Shown: positions 53,902 to 61,794, counted from the stretch's first letter. The stretch is 64,000 nucleotides of DNA from Bradyrhizobium stylosanthis (GCF_001641335.1 NZ_LVEM01000002.1:1157663-1221662); one strand, 5' to 3'. Numbers and translations are program-made. The notes: generated by a model not told the origin, from the sequence alone.

Positions 53902-55146
53902 ATGAACTTCGACGACACCCCGCAGGAAGCCGAATTCCGCAGCCTAGCCCGCGCCTGGATCGGCGCCAACGCTCCGAAGCAATACGAGGAGGAGCTGCGC
54001 AAATCGTCGCTTGGCCGCACCGTGCTCAAGAACGCCAACATTCTCGAGGTCGCAAAGGCCTGGCAGAAGAAGAAGGCCGATGCCGGCTGGGCCTGCCTGC
54101 ACTGGCCGAAGGAGTATGGCGGGCGCGGCTCGTCGCCGATCGAGCGCGTGATCTGGCAGCAGGAGGAGGGGCCGTTCGGCCAGCTCTCCCGCATGTTCAT
54201 CATCGGCCACGGCATGTGCGGGCCGACAATGATGGCGTTCGCGCGCGAGGAGCATAAGCGCACGTATTTGCCGCCGCTCGCCTCCGGCGAGAAGGTCTGG
54301 TGCCAGCTGTTCTCCGAGCCGGCCGGCGGCTCCGACGTTGCGGGTCTGCGCACGCGTGCGGAAAAGGATGGCGACGACTGGATCATCAACGGCCAGAAGA
54401 TCTGGACCTCGGGCGCGCATTATTCGGACTACGGCATCCTGCTCACCCGCACCGATCCGACCGTGCCCAAGCACAAGGGTCTCACCATGTTCTTCCTGGA
54501 CATGAAGAGCCCCGGGGTCGAGGTGCGGCCGATCAAGCAGGCGAGCGGCGCCTCGGACTTCAACGAGGTCTACTTCACCAATGTGCGCATTCCCGACCAT
54601 CAGCGCCTCGGCGAGGTCGGCGACGGCTGGAACGTCTCGCTGACCACGCTGATGAACGAGCGCAGCGCGATCGGCGCGGCCGTCTCGACCGGTTTCCCGG
54701 AGTTGTTCGAATATTGCTCCAGCCTGATGCTCGACGACGGTCCGGCGATCGAGGATCGCGCGGTGCGCTCGAAGCTCGCGAACTGGGCGGTGAAGGCGAG
54801 TGGGCTGAAATACACCAGCATGCGCGCGATCTCCGCACTGTCGCGGGGCGAGCGGCCGGGGCCGGAGAACTCCATCGGCAAGCTGGTGGCGGGCTCCATG
54901 ATCCAGGACGTCGCGACCTACGCGCTCGATCTGCAAGGGGCCGCCGGCGTCGTCAGCGGTCCAGAGGATGCCGAGCTCGCGGGCCGCTTCCAGGCGATGC
55001 TGCTGCGCGCGCCGGGCACGCGCGTCGAAGGCGGAACCGACGAGATCATGCGCAACATCATCGCCGAGCGGGTGCTGGGCCTGCCGGGCGATATCCGTGT
55101 GGACAAGGACGTGCCGTTCAACAAGATCCCGACGAAGGGAAGATGA
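53902..55146 (+). CDS. Acyl-CoA dehydrogenase (large-subunit-like, tandem copy 1)
   Basis: A 414-residue acyl-CoA dehydrogenase. Flavin motifs are WCQLFSEPAGGSDVAGL (about 133-150) and WIINGQKIWTSGAHYSDYG; the end is RVEGGTDEIMRNIIAERVLGL. The position of the MCAD catalytic Glu is Gly. Near-identical in length to the gene at 55285, with which it shares most of the sequence. Probably works with the short subunit at 52651. Confidence 0.84.
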   Translation: MNFDDTPQEAEFRSLARAWIGANAPKQYEEELRKSSLGRTVLKNANILEVAKAWQKKKADAGWACLHWPKEYGGRGSSPIERVIWQQEEGPFGQLSRMFIIGHGMCGPTMMAFAREEHKRTYLPPLASGEKVWCQLFSEPAGGSDVAGLRTRAEKDGDDWIINGQKIWTSGAHYSDYGILLTRTDPTVPKHKGLTMFFLDMKSPGVEVRPIKQASGASDFNEVYFTNVRIPDHQRLGEVGDGWNVSLTTLMNERSAIGAAVSTGFPELFEYCSSLMLDDGPAIEDRAVRSKLANWAVKASGLKYTSMRAISALSRGERPGPENSIGKLVAGSMIQDVATYALDLQGAAGVVSGPEDAELAGRFQAMLLRAPGTRVEGGTDEIMRNIIAERVLGLPGDIRVDKDVPFNKIPTKGR

Positions 55147-55149
55147 GCT

Positions 55150-55268
55150 CGTGTCCCGGACGCGGTGCGGTACGAAGTACCGCTCCGCAGAGCCGGGACC
55201 CAGAGGCCGCAAATAGGCCCCGGCTCTGCAGCGCACCGCTTCGCGCTGCGCAGCGTCCGGGGCACGAG
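55150..55268. repeat. Palindromic intergenic repeat, family B (copy 3)
   Basis: GTGTCCCGGACGCGGTGCGGTACGAAGTACCGC...GCGCAGCGTCCGGGGCACGAG, with inner GAGCCGGGACCC / GGCCCCGGCTC. It lies between the tandem dehydrogenase genes, which suggests that the duplicated genes were later separated by it. Confidence 0.8.
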
Positions 55269-55284
55269 AGAGGAGAGTTCGAAG

Positions 55285-56529
55285 ATGAATTTCGACGACA
55301 CCCCGCAGGAAGCCGCATTCCGCCAGACCGCGCGCCAATGGGTCGAGGCCAACGCGCCGAAGGAGTTGCACGCCGAGCTGTCGAAATCCTCGCTCGGCCG
55401 CATCCGGCTTGCCAAGCACGACATCGTCGATGTCGGCAAGGCCTGGCAGAAGAAGAAGTTCGAAGGCAACTGGGCCTGCCTGCACTGGCCTAGGGAGTAT
55501 GGCGGCCGCGGCGCGACGCCGATCGAGAAGGTGATCTGGCAGCAGGAAGAAGGTGTCTACGGCAAGCTGACGCAGCCGTTCCAGATCGGCGAGGGCATGT
55601 GCGGCCCGACCGTGATGGCCTTCGGCAGCGAAGATGCAAAACGCCGGTACTTGCCGAAGCTCGCCTCGGGCGAGGAGATCTGGTGCCAGCTGTTCTCCGA
55701 GCCTTCCGCCGGCTCCGACGTCGCAGGCCTGCGCACACGCGCGGAGAAGAAGGGCGACAACTGGATCGTCAACGGCCAGAAGATCTGGACCTCGGGCGCG
55801 CACTATTCCGACTATGGTCTCCTGATCGCGCGCACCGATCCGAACGTGCCCAAGCACAAGGGCCTCACCATGTTCTTCCTGGACATGAAGAGCCCCGGCG
55901 TCGAGGTCCGTCCGATCAAGCAGGCCAACGGCATGCAGGAGTTCAACGAGGTCTATTTCACTGATGTCGTCATTCCCGACAGCCAGCGGCTTGGCGCGGT
56001 CGGGGAAGGCTGGAGCGTGTCGCTGACGACGCTGATGAACGAGCGCATGTCGATCGGGGCGCGGCTCGCGACCGGCGTCCCCGAGATGTTCGAGTTCTGC
56101 TCCGATCTGATGCTGGAAGACGGCCTCGCCATCGACGATCCCGCCGTGCGCTCGAAGCTTGCGAGCTGGGCGGCGAAGTCGAGCGGGCTGAAATACACCA
56201 GCTATCGTACCATCTCGGCGCTGTCGAAGGGCGAGCGGCCGGGTCCGGAGAATTCGATCGGCAAGCTGGTCTCCGGCATGATGCTGCAGGACATCGCGAC
56301 CTACGCGATGGATCTGCAGGGCGCGGCCGGTGTCCTTACCGGCAATGACGAGGAGACGGTGCAGGGCCAGTTCCAGCAGATGCTGCTGTCCTCACCCTCG
56401 ATGCGCATTGCGGGTGGCACCGACGAGATCCTGCGCAACATCATCGCCGAGCGCGTGCTAGGCCTGCCCGGCGATATCCGCGTCGACAAGGATGTGCCGT
56501 ACAACAAGATCCCGACCAAGGGGCGGTGA
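55285..56529 (+). CDS. Acyl-CoA dehydrogenase (large-subunit-like, tandem copy 2)
   Basis: A 414-residue paralog of the gene at 53902; I estimate about 70 percent identity by eye. Shared blocks are KSSLGR, WQQEEG, GLRTRAEKKGDNWIVNGQKIW and TDPNVPKHKGLTMFFLDMKS. At the end it has RIAGGTDEILRN, so the Glu of copy 1's RVEGG is Ala. GAGGAGAG is upstream of the ATG (55285). Together with copy 1, it may give two chain-length or ring-substrate specificities. Confidence 0.84.
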   Translation: MNFDDTPQEAAFRQTARQWVEANAPKELHAELSKSSLGRIRLAKHDIVDVGKAWQKKKFEGNWACLHWPREYGGRGATPIEKVIWQQEEGVYGKLTQPFQIGEGMCGPTVMAFGSEDAKRRYLPKLASGEEIWCQLFSEPSAGSDVAGLRTRAEKKGDNWIVNGQKIWTSGAHYSDYGLLIARTDPNVPKHKGLTMFFLDMKSPGVEVRPIKQANGMQEFNEVYFTDVVIPDSQRLGAVGEGWSVSLTTLMNERMSIGARLATGVPEMFEFCSDLMLEDGLAIDDPAVRSKLASWAAKSSGLKYTSYRTISALSKGERPGPENSIGKLVSGMMLQDIATYAMDLQGAAGVLTGNDEETVQGQFQQMLLSSPSMRIAGGTDEILRNIIAERVLGLPGDIRVDKDVPYNKIPTKGR

Positions 56530-56538
56530 TATGGCATT

Positions 56539-56653
56539 GTAGGGTGGATTAGCCTGCGGATTGCGCGAAGCGCAAACCGCTCGGCGTAATCCACCACGTC
56601 TGCCGACGTCGAAACAGAAGTGGTGGGTTACGCCTTCGGCTAACCCACCCTAC
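56539..56653. repeat. Palindromic intergenic repeat, family A (copy 2)
   Basis: GTAGGGTGGATTAGCCTGCGG at one end and TTCGGCTAACCCACCCTAC at the other, with GCGCGAAGCGC inside. It is the same family as 1376-1495. Confidence 0.82.
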
Positions 56654-56675
56654 GAGAAAGAGCGCGAGCTGATCC

Positions 56676-57374
56676 ATGGACGCGACTGTGAAACAAAACG
56701 ACCGCATCGGCGTGCTCGAAGAGCTGCTCAACGAGCGCTACTCGGTGCGCGCGTTCCTCCCGAAAGAGGTCGACCGCGCCACCATCGAGCATGTGCTGAC
56801 CACCGCGCAGCGCACTGCGTCCTGGTGCAATAGCCAGCCCTGGCAGGTCATCATCGCCAGCGGCGAGGCCAAGGAGCGCTTCCGCAAGGCGATCTACAAG
56901 GAAGCGTCGGGCGGGCTCGGTGACGACTACGATTTCACCCCGCCGCGCGAATATGTCGGGGTCTATCTCGAACGCCGCCGGGAGAGCGGCTTTCAGCTCT
57001 ATAACACGCTCGGCATCGCGAGGGGCGACAAGACGGCTTACGCGAAACAGGCGCTGGAGAATTACAATTTCTTCGGCGCGCCGCATATTGCCGTCATCCA
57101 TACCAACGAGCCGCTCGGCATTTACGGCGCGATCGATTGCGGCGCCTATGTCTCCAATTTCATGCTGGCGGCGCAGGCGCTCGGGCTCGGCACGATTCCG
57201 CAGGCGGCGCTGGCGCGCCACTCCGGCCTGATCCGCCGCCATTTCAATCTGCTCGATGACCGCCGCGTCGTCTGCGGCATCTCGTTCGGCTATGCGGACC
57301 ATGCGCACAAGGTCAACAGCTACCGCACCTCGCGCGCGGGCGTGGCCGACACCGTGACATTCGCCGAGGATTGA
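56676..57374 (+). CDS. Nitroreductase-family FMN oxidoreductase
   Basis: A 232-residue FMN-dependent reductase. The N-terminal RYSVRAFLPKEV and ASWCNSQPWQV, and the C-terminal GIYGAIDCGAYVSNFMLAAQALGLG are typical of the NfsB/BluB-like superfamily. It may reduce an enone, nitroaromatic or ring CoA-ester intermediate. Its position at the end of the CoA gene row suggests a step in that pathway, but that is inference. The terminator at 57428 follows. Confidence 0.8.
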   Translation: MDATVKQNDRIGVLEELLNERYSVRAFLPKEVDRATIEHVLTTAQRTASWCNSQPWQVIIASGEAKERFRKAIYKEASGGLGDDYDFTPPREYVGVYLERRRESGFQLYNTLGIARGDKTAYAKQALENYNFFGAPHIAVIHTNEPLGIYGAIDCGAYVSNFMLAAQALGLGTIPQAALARHSGLIRRHFNLLDDRRVVCGISFGYADHAHKVNSYRTSRAGVADTVTFAED

Positions 57375-57427
57375 TCGCGCGGCGCGGGGGTTTTCGGACG
57401 CGCCGGCAGACGAGCACGAGAGACGCG

Positions 57428-57457
57428 CAAAGGCGGCCGCGGAAACGGCCGCCTTTG
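57428..57457. terminator. Bidirectional terminator
   Basis: CAAAGGCGGCC and GGCCGCCTTTG, 8-nt loop, then TCGTGTTGTGG on the plus strand and TGCGCG on the minus. Between the convergent nitroreductase and ecfG genes. Confidence 0.75.
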
Positions 57458-57485
57458 TCGTGTTGTGGTCCAGTTGACCCTGCCG

Positions 57486-58034
57486 CTATCCGCCGCTGCC
57501 GCCAATCACGGCGCGCACGGTCTCGTCGGGGCCGAAATCTTCGGCACCGTCGACATAGAGCAGCGCGGCGAGCTTCGAGCGCGCGCGATTGACGCGGCTC
57601 TTGATCGTGCCGACCGCACAGCCGCAGATCGAGGCGGCATCCTCATAGGAGAAGCCGGAGGCGCCGACCAGAATCAAGGCCTCGCGCTGGTCCTGCGGAA
57701 GCTTCTCGAGCGCGCCGCGAAACTCCTCGAACTCGAGATGCGCGTTCTGCGAGGGCTGCGTCTTCAGCGTCTTCGCATAGTTACCCTCGGCGTCCTCGAC
57801 CTCGCGCCGCCGCTTGCGATAGTCGGAGCGGAACAAGTTGCGCAGGATCGTGAACAGCCACGCCGGCAGGTTTGAACCGGGCTGGAAGGAATCGATGTTG
57901 GCGAGCGCGCGCAACAGCGTTTCCTGAACCAGATCGTCGGCCCGGTCGGCATTGCCGCTGAGCGAGATCGCGAACGCGCGCAGGCTTGGCACGGCCGCAA
58001 GGATGTCGTTACGCAGGGATTCCGTGAGAGGCAT
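57486..58034 (-). CDS. ecfG: General stress response sigma factor EcfG
   Basis: A 182-residue ECF sigma factor of the EcfG (ECF15) group. Region 2 is NADRADDLVQETLLRALANIDSF (about 27-49) and region 4 is FSYEDAASICGCAVGTIKSRVNRARSKL (about 128-155). In alphaproteobacteria it directs the general stress regulon at GGAAC-N16/17-CGTT promoters. The gene overlaps the nepR stop as TAATG, so it is translationally coupled to its anti-sigma factor. In B. japonicum this locus is tied to stress resistance and symbiosis. Confidence 0.92.
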   Translation of the reverse strand: MPLTESLRNDILAAVPSLRAFAISLSGNADRADDLVQETLLRALANIDSFQPGSNLPAWLFTILRNLFRSDYRKRRREVEDAEGNYAKTLKTQPSQNAHLEFEEFRGALEKLPQDQREALILVGASGFSYEDAASICGCAVGTIKSRVNRARSKLAALLYVDGAEDFGPDETVRAVIGGSGG

Positions 58035-58267
58035 TAATCCCTCCCATTGTTGTTGTCATTGGAGCCCCCATCAGTTTGCACTTGGGGTGCGCCTCCCGGC
58101 GCATCAAGCTTCTTGATCAGTTCCGCGAACCGGTCCGGAACCCCCTGCCGCACGACGTCGTCGTACATCGCGCGCAGTTGATGGCCGATCCGGGACTGAA
58201 TCTCCGGAGTGAGGCCTCCCTTGCCGGGGGTCGTGCTTTTGCTGGCTTGAGACTTGAGATCTTTCAT
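58034..58267 (-). CDS. nepR: Anti-sigma factor NepR
   Basis: A 77-residue protein, typical size. The two-helix core is LTPEIQSRIGHQLRAMYDDVVRQG and VPDRFAELIKKLD (about residues 19-55), with flexible ends (GGSNDNNNGRD). NepR holds EcfG off RNA polymerase until phosphorylated PhyR displaces it (partner switching). The start at MKDLKSQ is preferred, as the upstream extension to 58366 runs into the promoter. Co-transcribed with ecfG. Confidence 0.92.
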   Translation of the reverse strand: MKDLKSQASKSTTPGKGGLTPEIQSRIGHQLRAMYDDVVRQGVPDRFAELIKKLDAPGGAPQVQTDGGSNDNNNGRD

Positions 58268-58365
58268 GACCTGTTCCACGTTTCCCCGAGTTAAGTTACT
58301 GTAAAATCGAGAAGTTTTCTCAACCGGGAGCCGTTCCCTGGATAGGCACAATTCCAGGTTCGACA

Positions 58366-58392
58366 AAAAGTTCCCCCCGGAGCGGAACTTTT
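58366..58392. promoter_or_regulatory. Inverted repeat in the nepR-phyR intergenic region
   Basis: AAAAGTTCC and GGAACTTTT with a 9-nt spacer. The right arm carries the -35-like GGAAC of the phyR promoter; the left arm provides GGAAC for the minus strand, but I found no good -10 at the right distance there. Confidence 0.4.
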
Positions 58393-58408
58393 CTTGTCCT
58401 GCGGCGTA
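58384..58408 (+). promoter_or_regulatory. EcfG-type promoter of phyR
   Basis: GGAAC (58384-58388), 16 bp, then CGTA (58405-58408), against GGAAC-N16/17-CGTT. It is about 76 bp upstream of the phyR ATG and implies feedback of EcfG on phyR. Confidence 0.6.
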
Positions 58409-58484
58409 ATCAGCCCAGCAGGGGAACCCGGGCCGCCCCTCGTACCTGTTCTCTAAGGTCGGCCCGAAGATGAATGGAGTGGGG

Positions 58485-59291
58485 ATGTCCCGTTCACAGC
58501 TCGTTGCTGAACATTTGCCGTTGTTGCGCCGGTATGCACGTGCCCTGACAGGCAGCCAGGCCTCCGGCGACGCCTATGTTGCCGCCATGTTGGAAGCCAT
58601 GCTGGGCGATCCGTCAGTGCTCGACGAGAGCCACGGACCGCGCGCGGGCCTGTTCCGGCTGTTCACCCAGATCTGGAATTCGGTTTCCGTCAACGACGAC
58701 GCCGAGGTGGCTACCCTGCCGATGCCGCCGGAGCGCCGTCTGTCGAACATCACGCCGCTGCCGCGGCAAGCCTTCCTGCTGCTCTCGCTCGAGGGATTCT
58801 CGGAGGAGGAGGTCGCCTATATCCTCGGCACCGATGTCGGCGAGACACGGCGGCTTGCGGATGCAGCGGGACGCGAGATGGCGGCCGAGATCGCCACCGA
58901 CGTGCTGATCATCGAGGACGAGACCTTCATCGCCATGGACCTCGAGAGCCTGGTGAAGAATCTCGGCCACAATGTCGTCGGCGTCGCCCGCACCCATGCC
59001 GATGCGGTGGCGCTGGCCAAGAACAAGCGGCCGGGCCTGATCCTTGCCGACATCCAGCTCGCCGACGGCTCATCGGGGCTCGATGCCGTCAACGAATTGC
59101 TGCGTACCTTCGAGGTCCCCGTGGTGTTCATCACCGCCTATCCGGAGCGCTTCCTCACCGGCGAGCGTCCCGAACCGGCGTTCCTGATCTCAAAGCCGTT
59201 CCAACCCGCGATGGTGTCGGCGGTGGCGAGCCAGGCGCTGTTCTTCCAGCGCAACTCGCGCAACCGCGCCCCGAAGGTGCCGGCGGCGTAA
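58485..59291 (+). CDS. phyR: Stress response regulator PhyR
   Basis: A 268-residue protein with an EcfG-like N-terminal half (about 1-135: SRSQLVAEHLPLLRRYARAL, FSEEEVAYILGTDVGETRRLA) and a C-terminal receiver domain (about 139-260). The acidic pair is Glu144-Asp145, the phosphoacceptor is Asp189 in ILADIQLADG, and the conserved Lys is 237 in ISKPFQ. Phosphorylation exposes the sigma-like half, which sequesters NepR. The ATG at 58485 with GGAG (58475-58478) is a better start than that at 58470. No PhyK-type histidine kinase is adjacent. Confidence 0.92.
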   Translation: MSRSQLVAEHLPLLRRYARALTGSQASGDAYVAAMLEAMLGDPSVLDESHGPRAGLFRLFTQIWNSVSVNDDAEVATLPMPPERRLSNITPLPRQAFLLLSLEGFSEEEVAYILGTDVGETRRLADAAGREMAAEIATDVLIIEDETFIAMDLESLVKNLGHNVVGVARTHADAVALAKNKRPGLILADIQLADGSSGLDAVNELLRTFEVPVVFITAYPERFLTGERPEPAFLISKPFQPAMVSAVASQALFFQRNSRNRAPKVPAA

Positions 59292-59312
59292 GGAAAGCTT
59301 GGACTCAACGAC

Positions 59313-59342
59313 AAGACGGCGCGTCGCGAGGCGCGCCGTCTT
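59313..59342. terminator. Terminator after phyR
   Basis: AAGACGGCGCG and CGCGCCGTCTT, 8-nt loop, then TTTGC on the plus strand. It may also serve the convergent gene at 59371, which ends close by. Confidence 0.75.
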
Positions 59343-59370
59343 TGCATGTGGCGGAGAGCGATGCTCTGCC

Positions 59371-60225
59371 TCAGCAACCGCGGCAGATGCTGCGAAGCAT
59401 GGAATTGAGCTTGGCGTCGCTCGGCGCGGGAGATTTCGCGTTCAGCTTGGCCTGGTCCTCGATCCAGGACTTGAGAAATTTTTCGCCTTCCGGCAACGGC
59501 CCCGCCGGGGGAGGCTGCGTCCCGTCGAAAGTCATGAGGATGATCACTCTCTGCAGATCGTCTTTCGCGTCGGCGGGAGGTTTTGGGAATGGCACGGATC
59601 GCTCGACCATGGCGAGTGCCTCTGCATCGAGCGCCGGGATGCCGCTGGTCTCCAAAAATGCGTTCGAGATCAGCTTTCCCATGCGGTCGACCACGAATAT
59701 GACGCCGGCATCGCCTCTCTGGCCGATGGCCGCCGGAGGGAATTTTATATTGCGCCTGACATGTTCGACGACCGCCTTGCGCCAGGTAGCGATGGGATCG
59801 TCCTCCGTGAGCACGGGATTCTGCTTGTACAGCACCAACCCGGAGAGCGGGATACGGAAGCGGCGGTCACTGAAGACAATCGGCACTGTCAAAGTGAACG
59901 TATCGTCCTTGAGCTCTGAAGGCGGCGCCGGAAACGGTTGCGCATGATCGACGATCCGCAGTGCGGCATCGTCGAGCAGCCGCGCGCCAGTGCTCACAGC
60001 CAGAGCATGCGAGATCAACCTGCCGGACCGGTCGATGACGAATGTGACCCTGGCCTCGCCGGTTTGCCCGAGCGCTTCAGGCGGAAATTGCCTGTAGCTG
60101 GCAATGTGCGCCGACAGTCTAGCCTTCCAGGCTTTGACGCTCTCGCTCTGTTCAGTTTGCGCATAAGCCGGGAAAACCAGCAGCAATCCGAGAAGCGCGG
60201 CCAGCAAGGGACATTTCATCTGCAT
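59371..60225 (-). CDS. Exported protein with two TonB C-terminal-like domains
   Basis: A 284-residue protein with a cleavable signal peptide (LLAALLGLLLVFPAYA-Q). Two similar domains, about 30-125 and 150-245, each have the TonB-box-binding fold pattern: HIASYRQFPPEALGQTGEARVTFVIDRSGRLISHAL and HVRRNIKFPPAAIGQRGDAGVIFVVDRMGKLISNAF. Normal TonB proteins have a single domain, an uncleaved anchor and a Pro-rich spacer; those are missing here. It ends with CRGC. Function is unknown, perhaps in binding an envelope partner. Start at 60225 or 60219. Confidence 0.7.
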   Translation of the reverse strand: MQMKCPLLAALLGLLLVFPAYAQTEQSESVKAWKARLSAHIASYRQFPPEALGQTGEARVTFVIDRSGRLISHALAVSTGARLLDDAALRIVDHAQPFPAPPSELKDDTFTLTVPIVFSDRRFRIPLSGLVLYKQNPVLTEDDPIATWRKAVVEHVRRNIKFPPAAIGQRGDAGVIFVVDRMGKLISNAFLETSGIPALDAEALAMVERSVPFPKPPADAKDDLQRVIILMTFDGTQPPPAGPLPEGEKFLKSWIEDQAKLNAKSPAPSDAKLNSMLRSICRGC

Positions 60226-60408
60226 CGCCGCGGATATTAATCGCGGTCTGGTTGATTGCAAGGCGCGCTGCTCGTATCGCGCTTCTCTCGCTGTGGGCAA
60301 TTGGAGCGGGCGCGAAGCATCGGGCGCTTGACGCCAACTTCATTGCCCCGTTGATACGTCGGGCCGATGACATCCATCGCAGCCTCAAGCCGCCGGGAGA
60401 GACGTACC

Positions 60409-60999
60409 ATGGACCAGCAACTGCTCGACCGCCTCGCCATCCGCGATCTCGTCGAGAACTGGGCGGTGTGGCGCGACGCCGGCGACTGGGAGCGCTTTGC
60501 CACGGTCTGGCATGAAGAAGGCTGGATGTCCGCCACCTGGTTTCAGGGGCCGGCGCGGGATTTCATGCGCGTCAGCCAGGAGGGTTTTGCCAAGGGCGTG
60601 CGCATCCTGCATTTCCTCGGCGGCACCAGCATCGACCTTTCGGGCGAGCGCGCCATCGCCCAGACCAAGATGACGATCTCGCAGCGTGCTCTGGTGCACG
60701 ACGTGCTCTGCGACGTCGTCTGCACCGGGCGCTTCTACGACTTCCTGGAGAAGCGGCAGGGGACCTGGGGCATCGTCCGCCGCCAGCCGATCTACGAGAA
60801 GGACCGGATCGACCCGGTCGATCCTGCCGCAACGCTGCAGCTCGACCAGAAAGCGCTCGCCGCGCTGCCCGAAGGCTATCGCCACCTCGCCTACATGCAG
60901 GAGCTGATCGGCTACAAGGTCAAGCGCGACATGCCCGGCCTGACCGGGCCCGAGGTCGAGAAGCTCTATGGCGAGGGGCGGGAGTGGCTGGCGAAGTGA
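60409..60999 (+). CDS. SnoaL/NTF2-like protein
   Basis: A 196-residue protein with the opening LLDRLAIRDLVENWAVWRDAGDWERFATVWHEEGWM, typical of the SnoaL-like (ring hydroxylase beta/aromatic polyketide cyclase) fold. The core ends near residue 135 (GTWGIVRRQPIYEKD); the C-terminal 50 residues are additional. Family members include dehydratases, cyclases and isomerases. GGGAGAGA (60394-60401) marks the start. It stands alone, and the substrate cannot be deduced. Confidence 0.68.
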   Translation: MDQQLLDRLAIRDLVENWAVWRDAGDWERFATVWHEEGWMSATWFQGPARDFMRVSQEGFAKGVRILHFLGGTSIDLSGERAIAQTKMTISQRALVHDVLCDVVCTGRFYDFLEKRQGTWGIVRRQPIYEKDRIDPVDPAATLQLDQKALAALPEGYRHLAYMQELIGYKVKRDMPGLTGPEVEKLYGEGREWLAK

Positions 61000-61016
61000 A
61001 CCCCAGACAAAAGTAA

Positions 61017-61045
61017 GGCGCGACTGGCATCACCACAGTCGCGCC
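61017..61045 (+). terminator. Hairpin after the SnoaL-like gene
   Basis: GGCGCGACTG and CAGTCGCGCC, perfect 10-bp arms with a 9-nt loop; no T-run follows (CTACGTC). It is the first of three consecutive hairpins up to 61115. Confidence 0.55.
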
Positions 61046-61052
61046 CTACGTC

Positions 61053-61115
61053 GCCGGCTTATGGGGCAGGGGGGAATAGCCGGCTGTTGAGACGACTCCC
61101 AGGCGCGGGAGTCGT
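61053..61115. other. Two further hairpins ahead of the gene at 61251
   Basis: GCCGGCT/AGCCGGC (61053-61084) has the purine-rich loop ATGGGGCAGGGGGGAAT, and ACGACTCCC/GGGAGTCGT (61092-61115) has a 6-nt loop. A T7 run follows at about 61132-61138. The group could be a leader or small RNA; no known family is recognised. The rest of 61000-61250 shows no gene. Confidence 0.4.
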
Positions 61116-61250
61116 TCCAGGCGGTTTCGAATTTTTTTGCATGGACGCCCCGCCTTTTCGCACACGGTTAAGTGATCGTGACTGCCGAGAACCCCCGGTC
61201 CTAGGCCCGCGTTGTTCCCGCGATCGCCATGGGGCGAGGGGTCGACAGCC

Positions 61251-61670
61251 ATGTCACAGATTCAAAAGGTATTTTTGTGTGCCGCCGCGATTGCCGCGAC
61301 GCTTGGCGCCGTCCAGGTCGGTGCCGTGCAATTGGCCTCCGGCCATGATCTGGCCGACCGCTGGCAGGCGGTCGCCGACAAGCCGGTCCACAATATCAAC
61401 CGGGCCGGCAAGGCCGACCGGGTCACCGACATCAAGCCGGGCGTGGTTCTCACCCGCACCGTGTCGATGCGGCTGAACGACCTTGCCAACACATCCGTGC
61501 TGCTGCGCGTCCCCGCCGTGATTGAGACCGGCAACGCCAAGCCGCCGCTGGTGCTGCAGAACCAGAAGAAGCCGCAGGGCCGCAACAAGCCGACGATCGC
61601 CTGCGAGCCGATGGTCAGCTCCCTGACCGAGGTCGCCAAGCTGCTCCAGCCGGGCCGCTGCGTGACCTGA
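61251..61670 (+). CDS. Exported protein of unknown function
   Basis: A 139-residue protein with a signal-like N-terminus (KVFLCAAAIAATLGAVQVGAVQLASG). The middle has KADRVTDIKPGVVLTRTVSMRLNDLANTSVLLRVP and the end has IACEPMVSSLTEVAKLLQPGRC, with two Cys that could form a disulfide. I do not know the family. The ATG at 61251 has a purine-rich GAGGGG about 10 nt ahead; upstream in-frame starts are less likely. It lies between the hairpins and htpG. Confidence 0.6.
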   Translation: MSQIQKVFLCAAAIAATLGAVQVGAVQLASGHDLADRWQAVADKPVHNINRAGKADRVTDIKPGVVLTRTVSMRLNDLANTSVLLRVPAVIETGNAKPPLVLQNQKKPQGRNKPTIACEPMVSSLTEVAKLLQPGRCVT

Positions 61671-61733
61671 CCGCCTATCGCTCTTCGACGGGATCGCCTC
61701 TGCCCCCGGCAGGGGCCGAGCCGTAACGTCCTC

Positions 61734-61761
61734 TTGATCCGCTCCCTCATCGCGTTATATC
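61734..61761 (+). promoter_or_regulatory. Candidate htpG promoter
   Basis: TTGATC (61734-61739) and TATATC (61756-61761) with 16-bp spacing. The -35 also reads CTTGAT, which suits an RpoH-like promoter. About 34 bp upstream of the htpG start. Confidence 0.4.
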
Positions 61762-61794
61762 CGGGCTTTCCTCTTTGATTGACCGGGTAAACGC

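Noticed and set aside
53944..55857. A 637-codon frame on the minus strand
   Set aside because: Antisense to two acyl-CoA dehydrogenase genes and running through a palindromic repeat between them.
61017..61115. SRP RNA, 6S RNA or a known riboswitch in the hairpin cluster
   Set aside because: None of the conserved motifs of those RNAs that I know is present, so it is left as an unnamed structured region.
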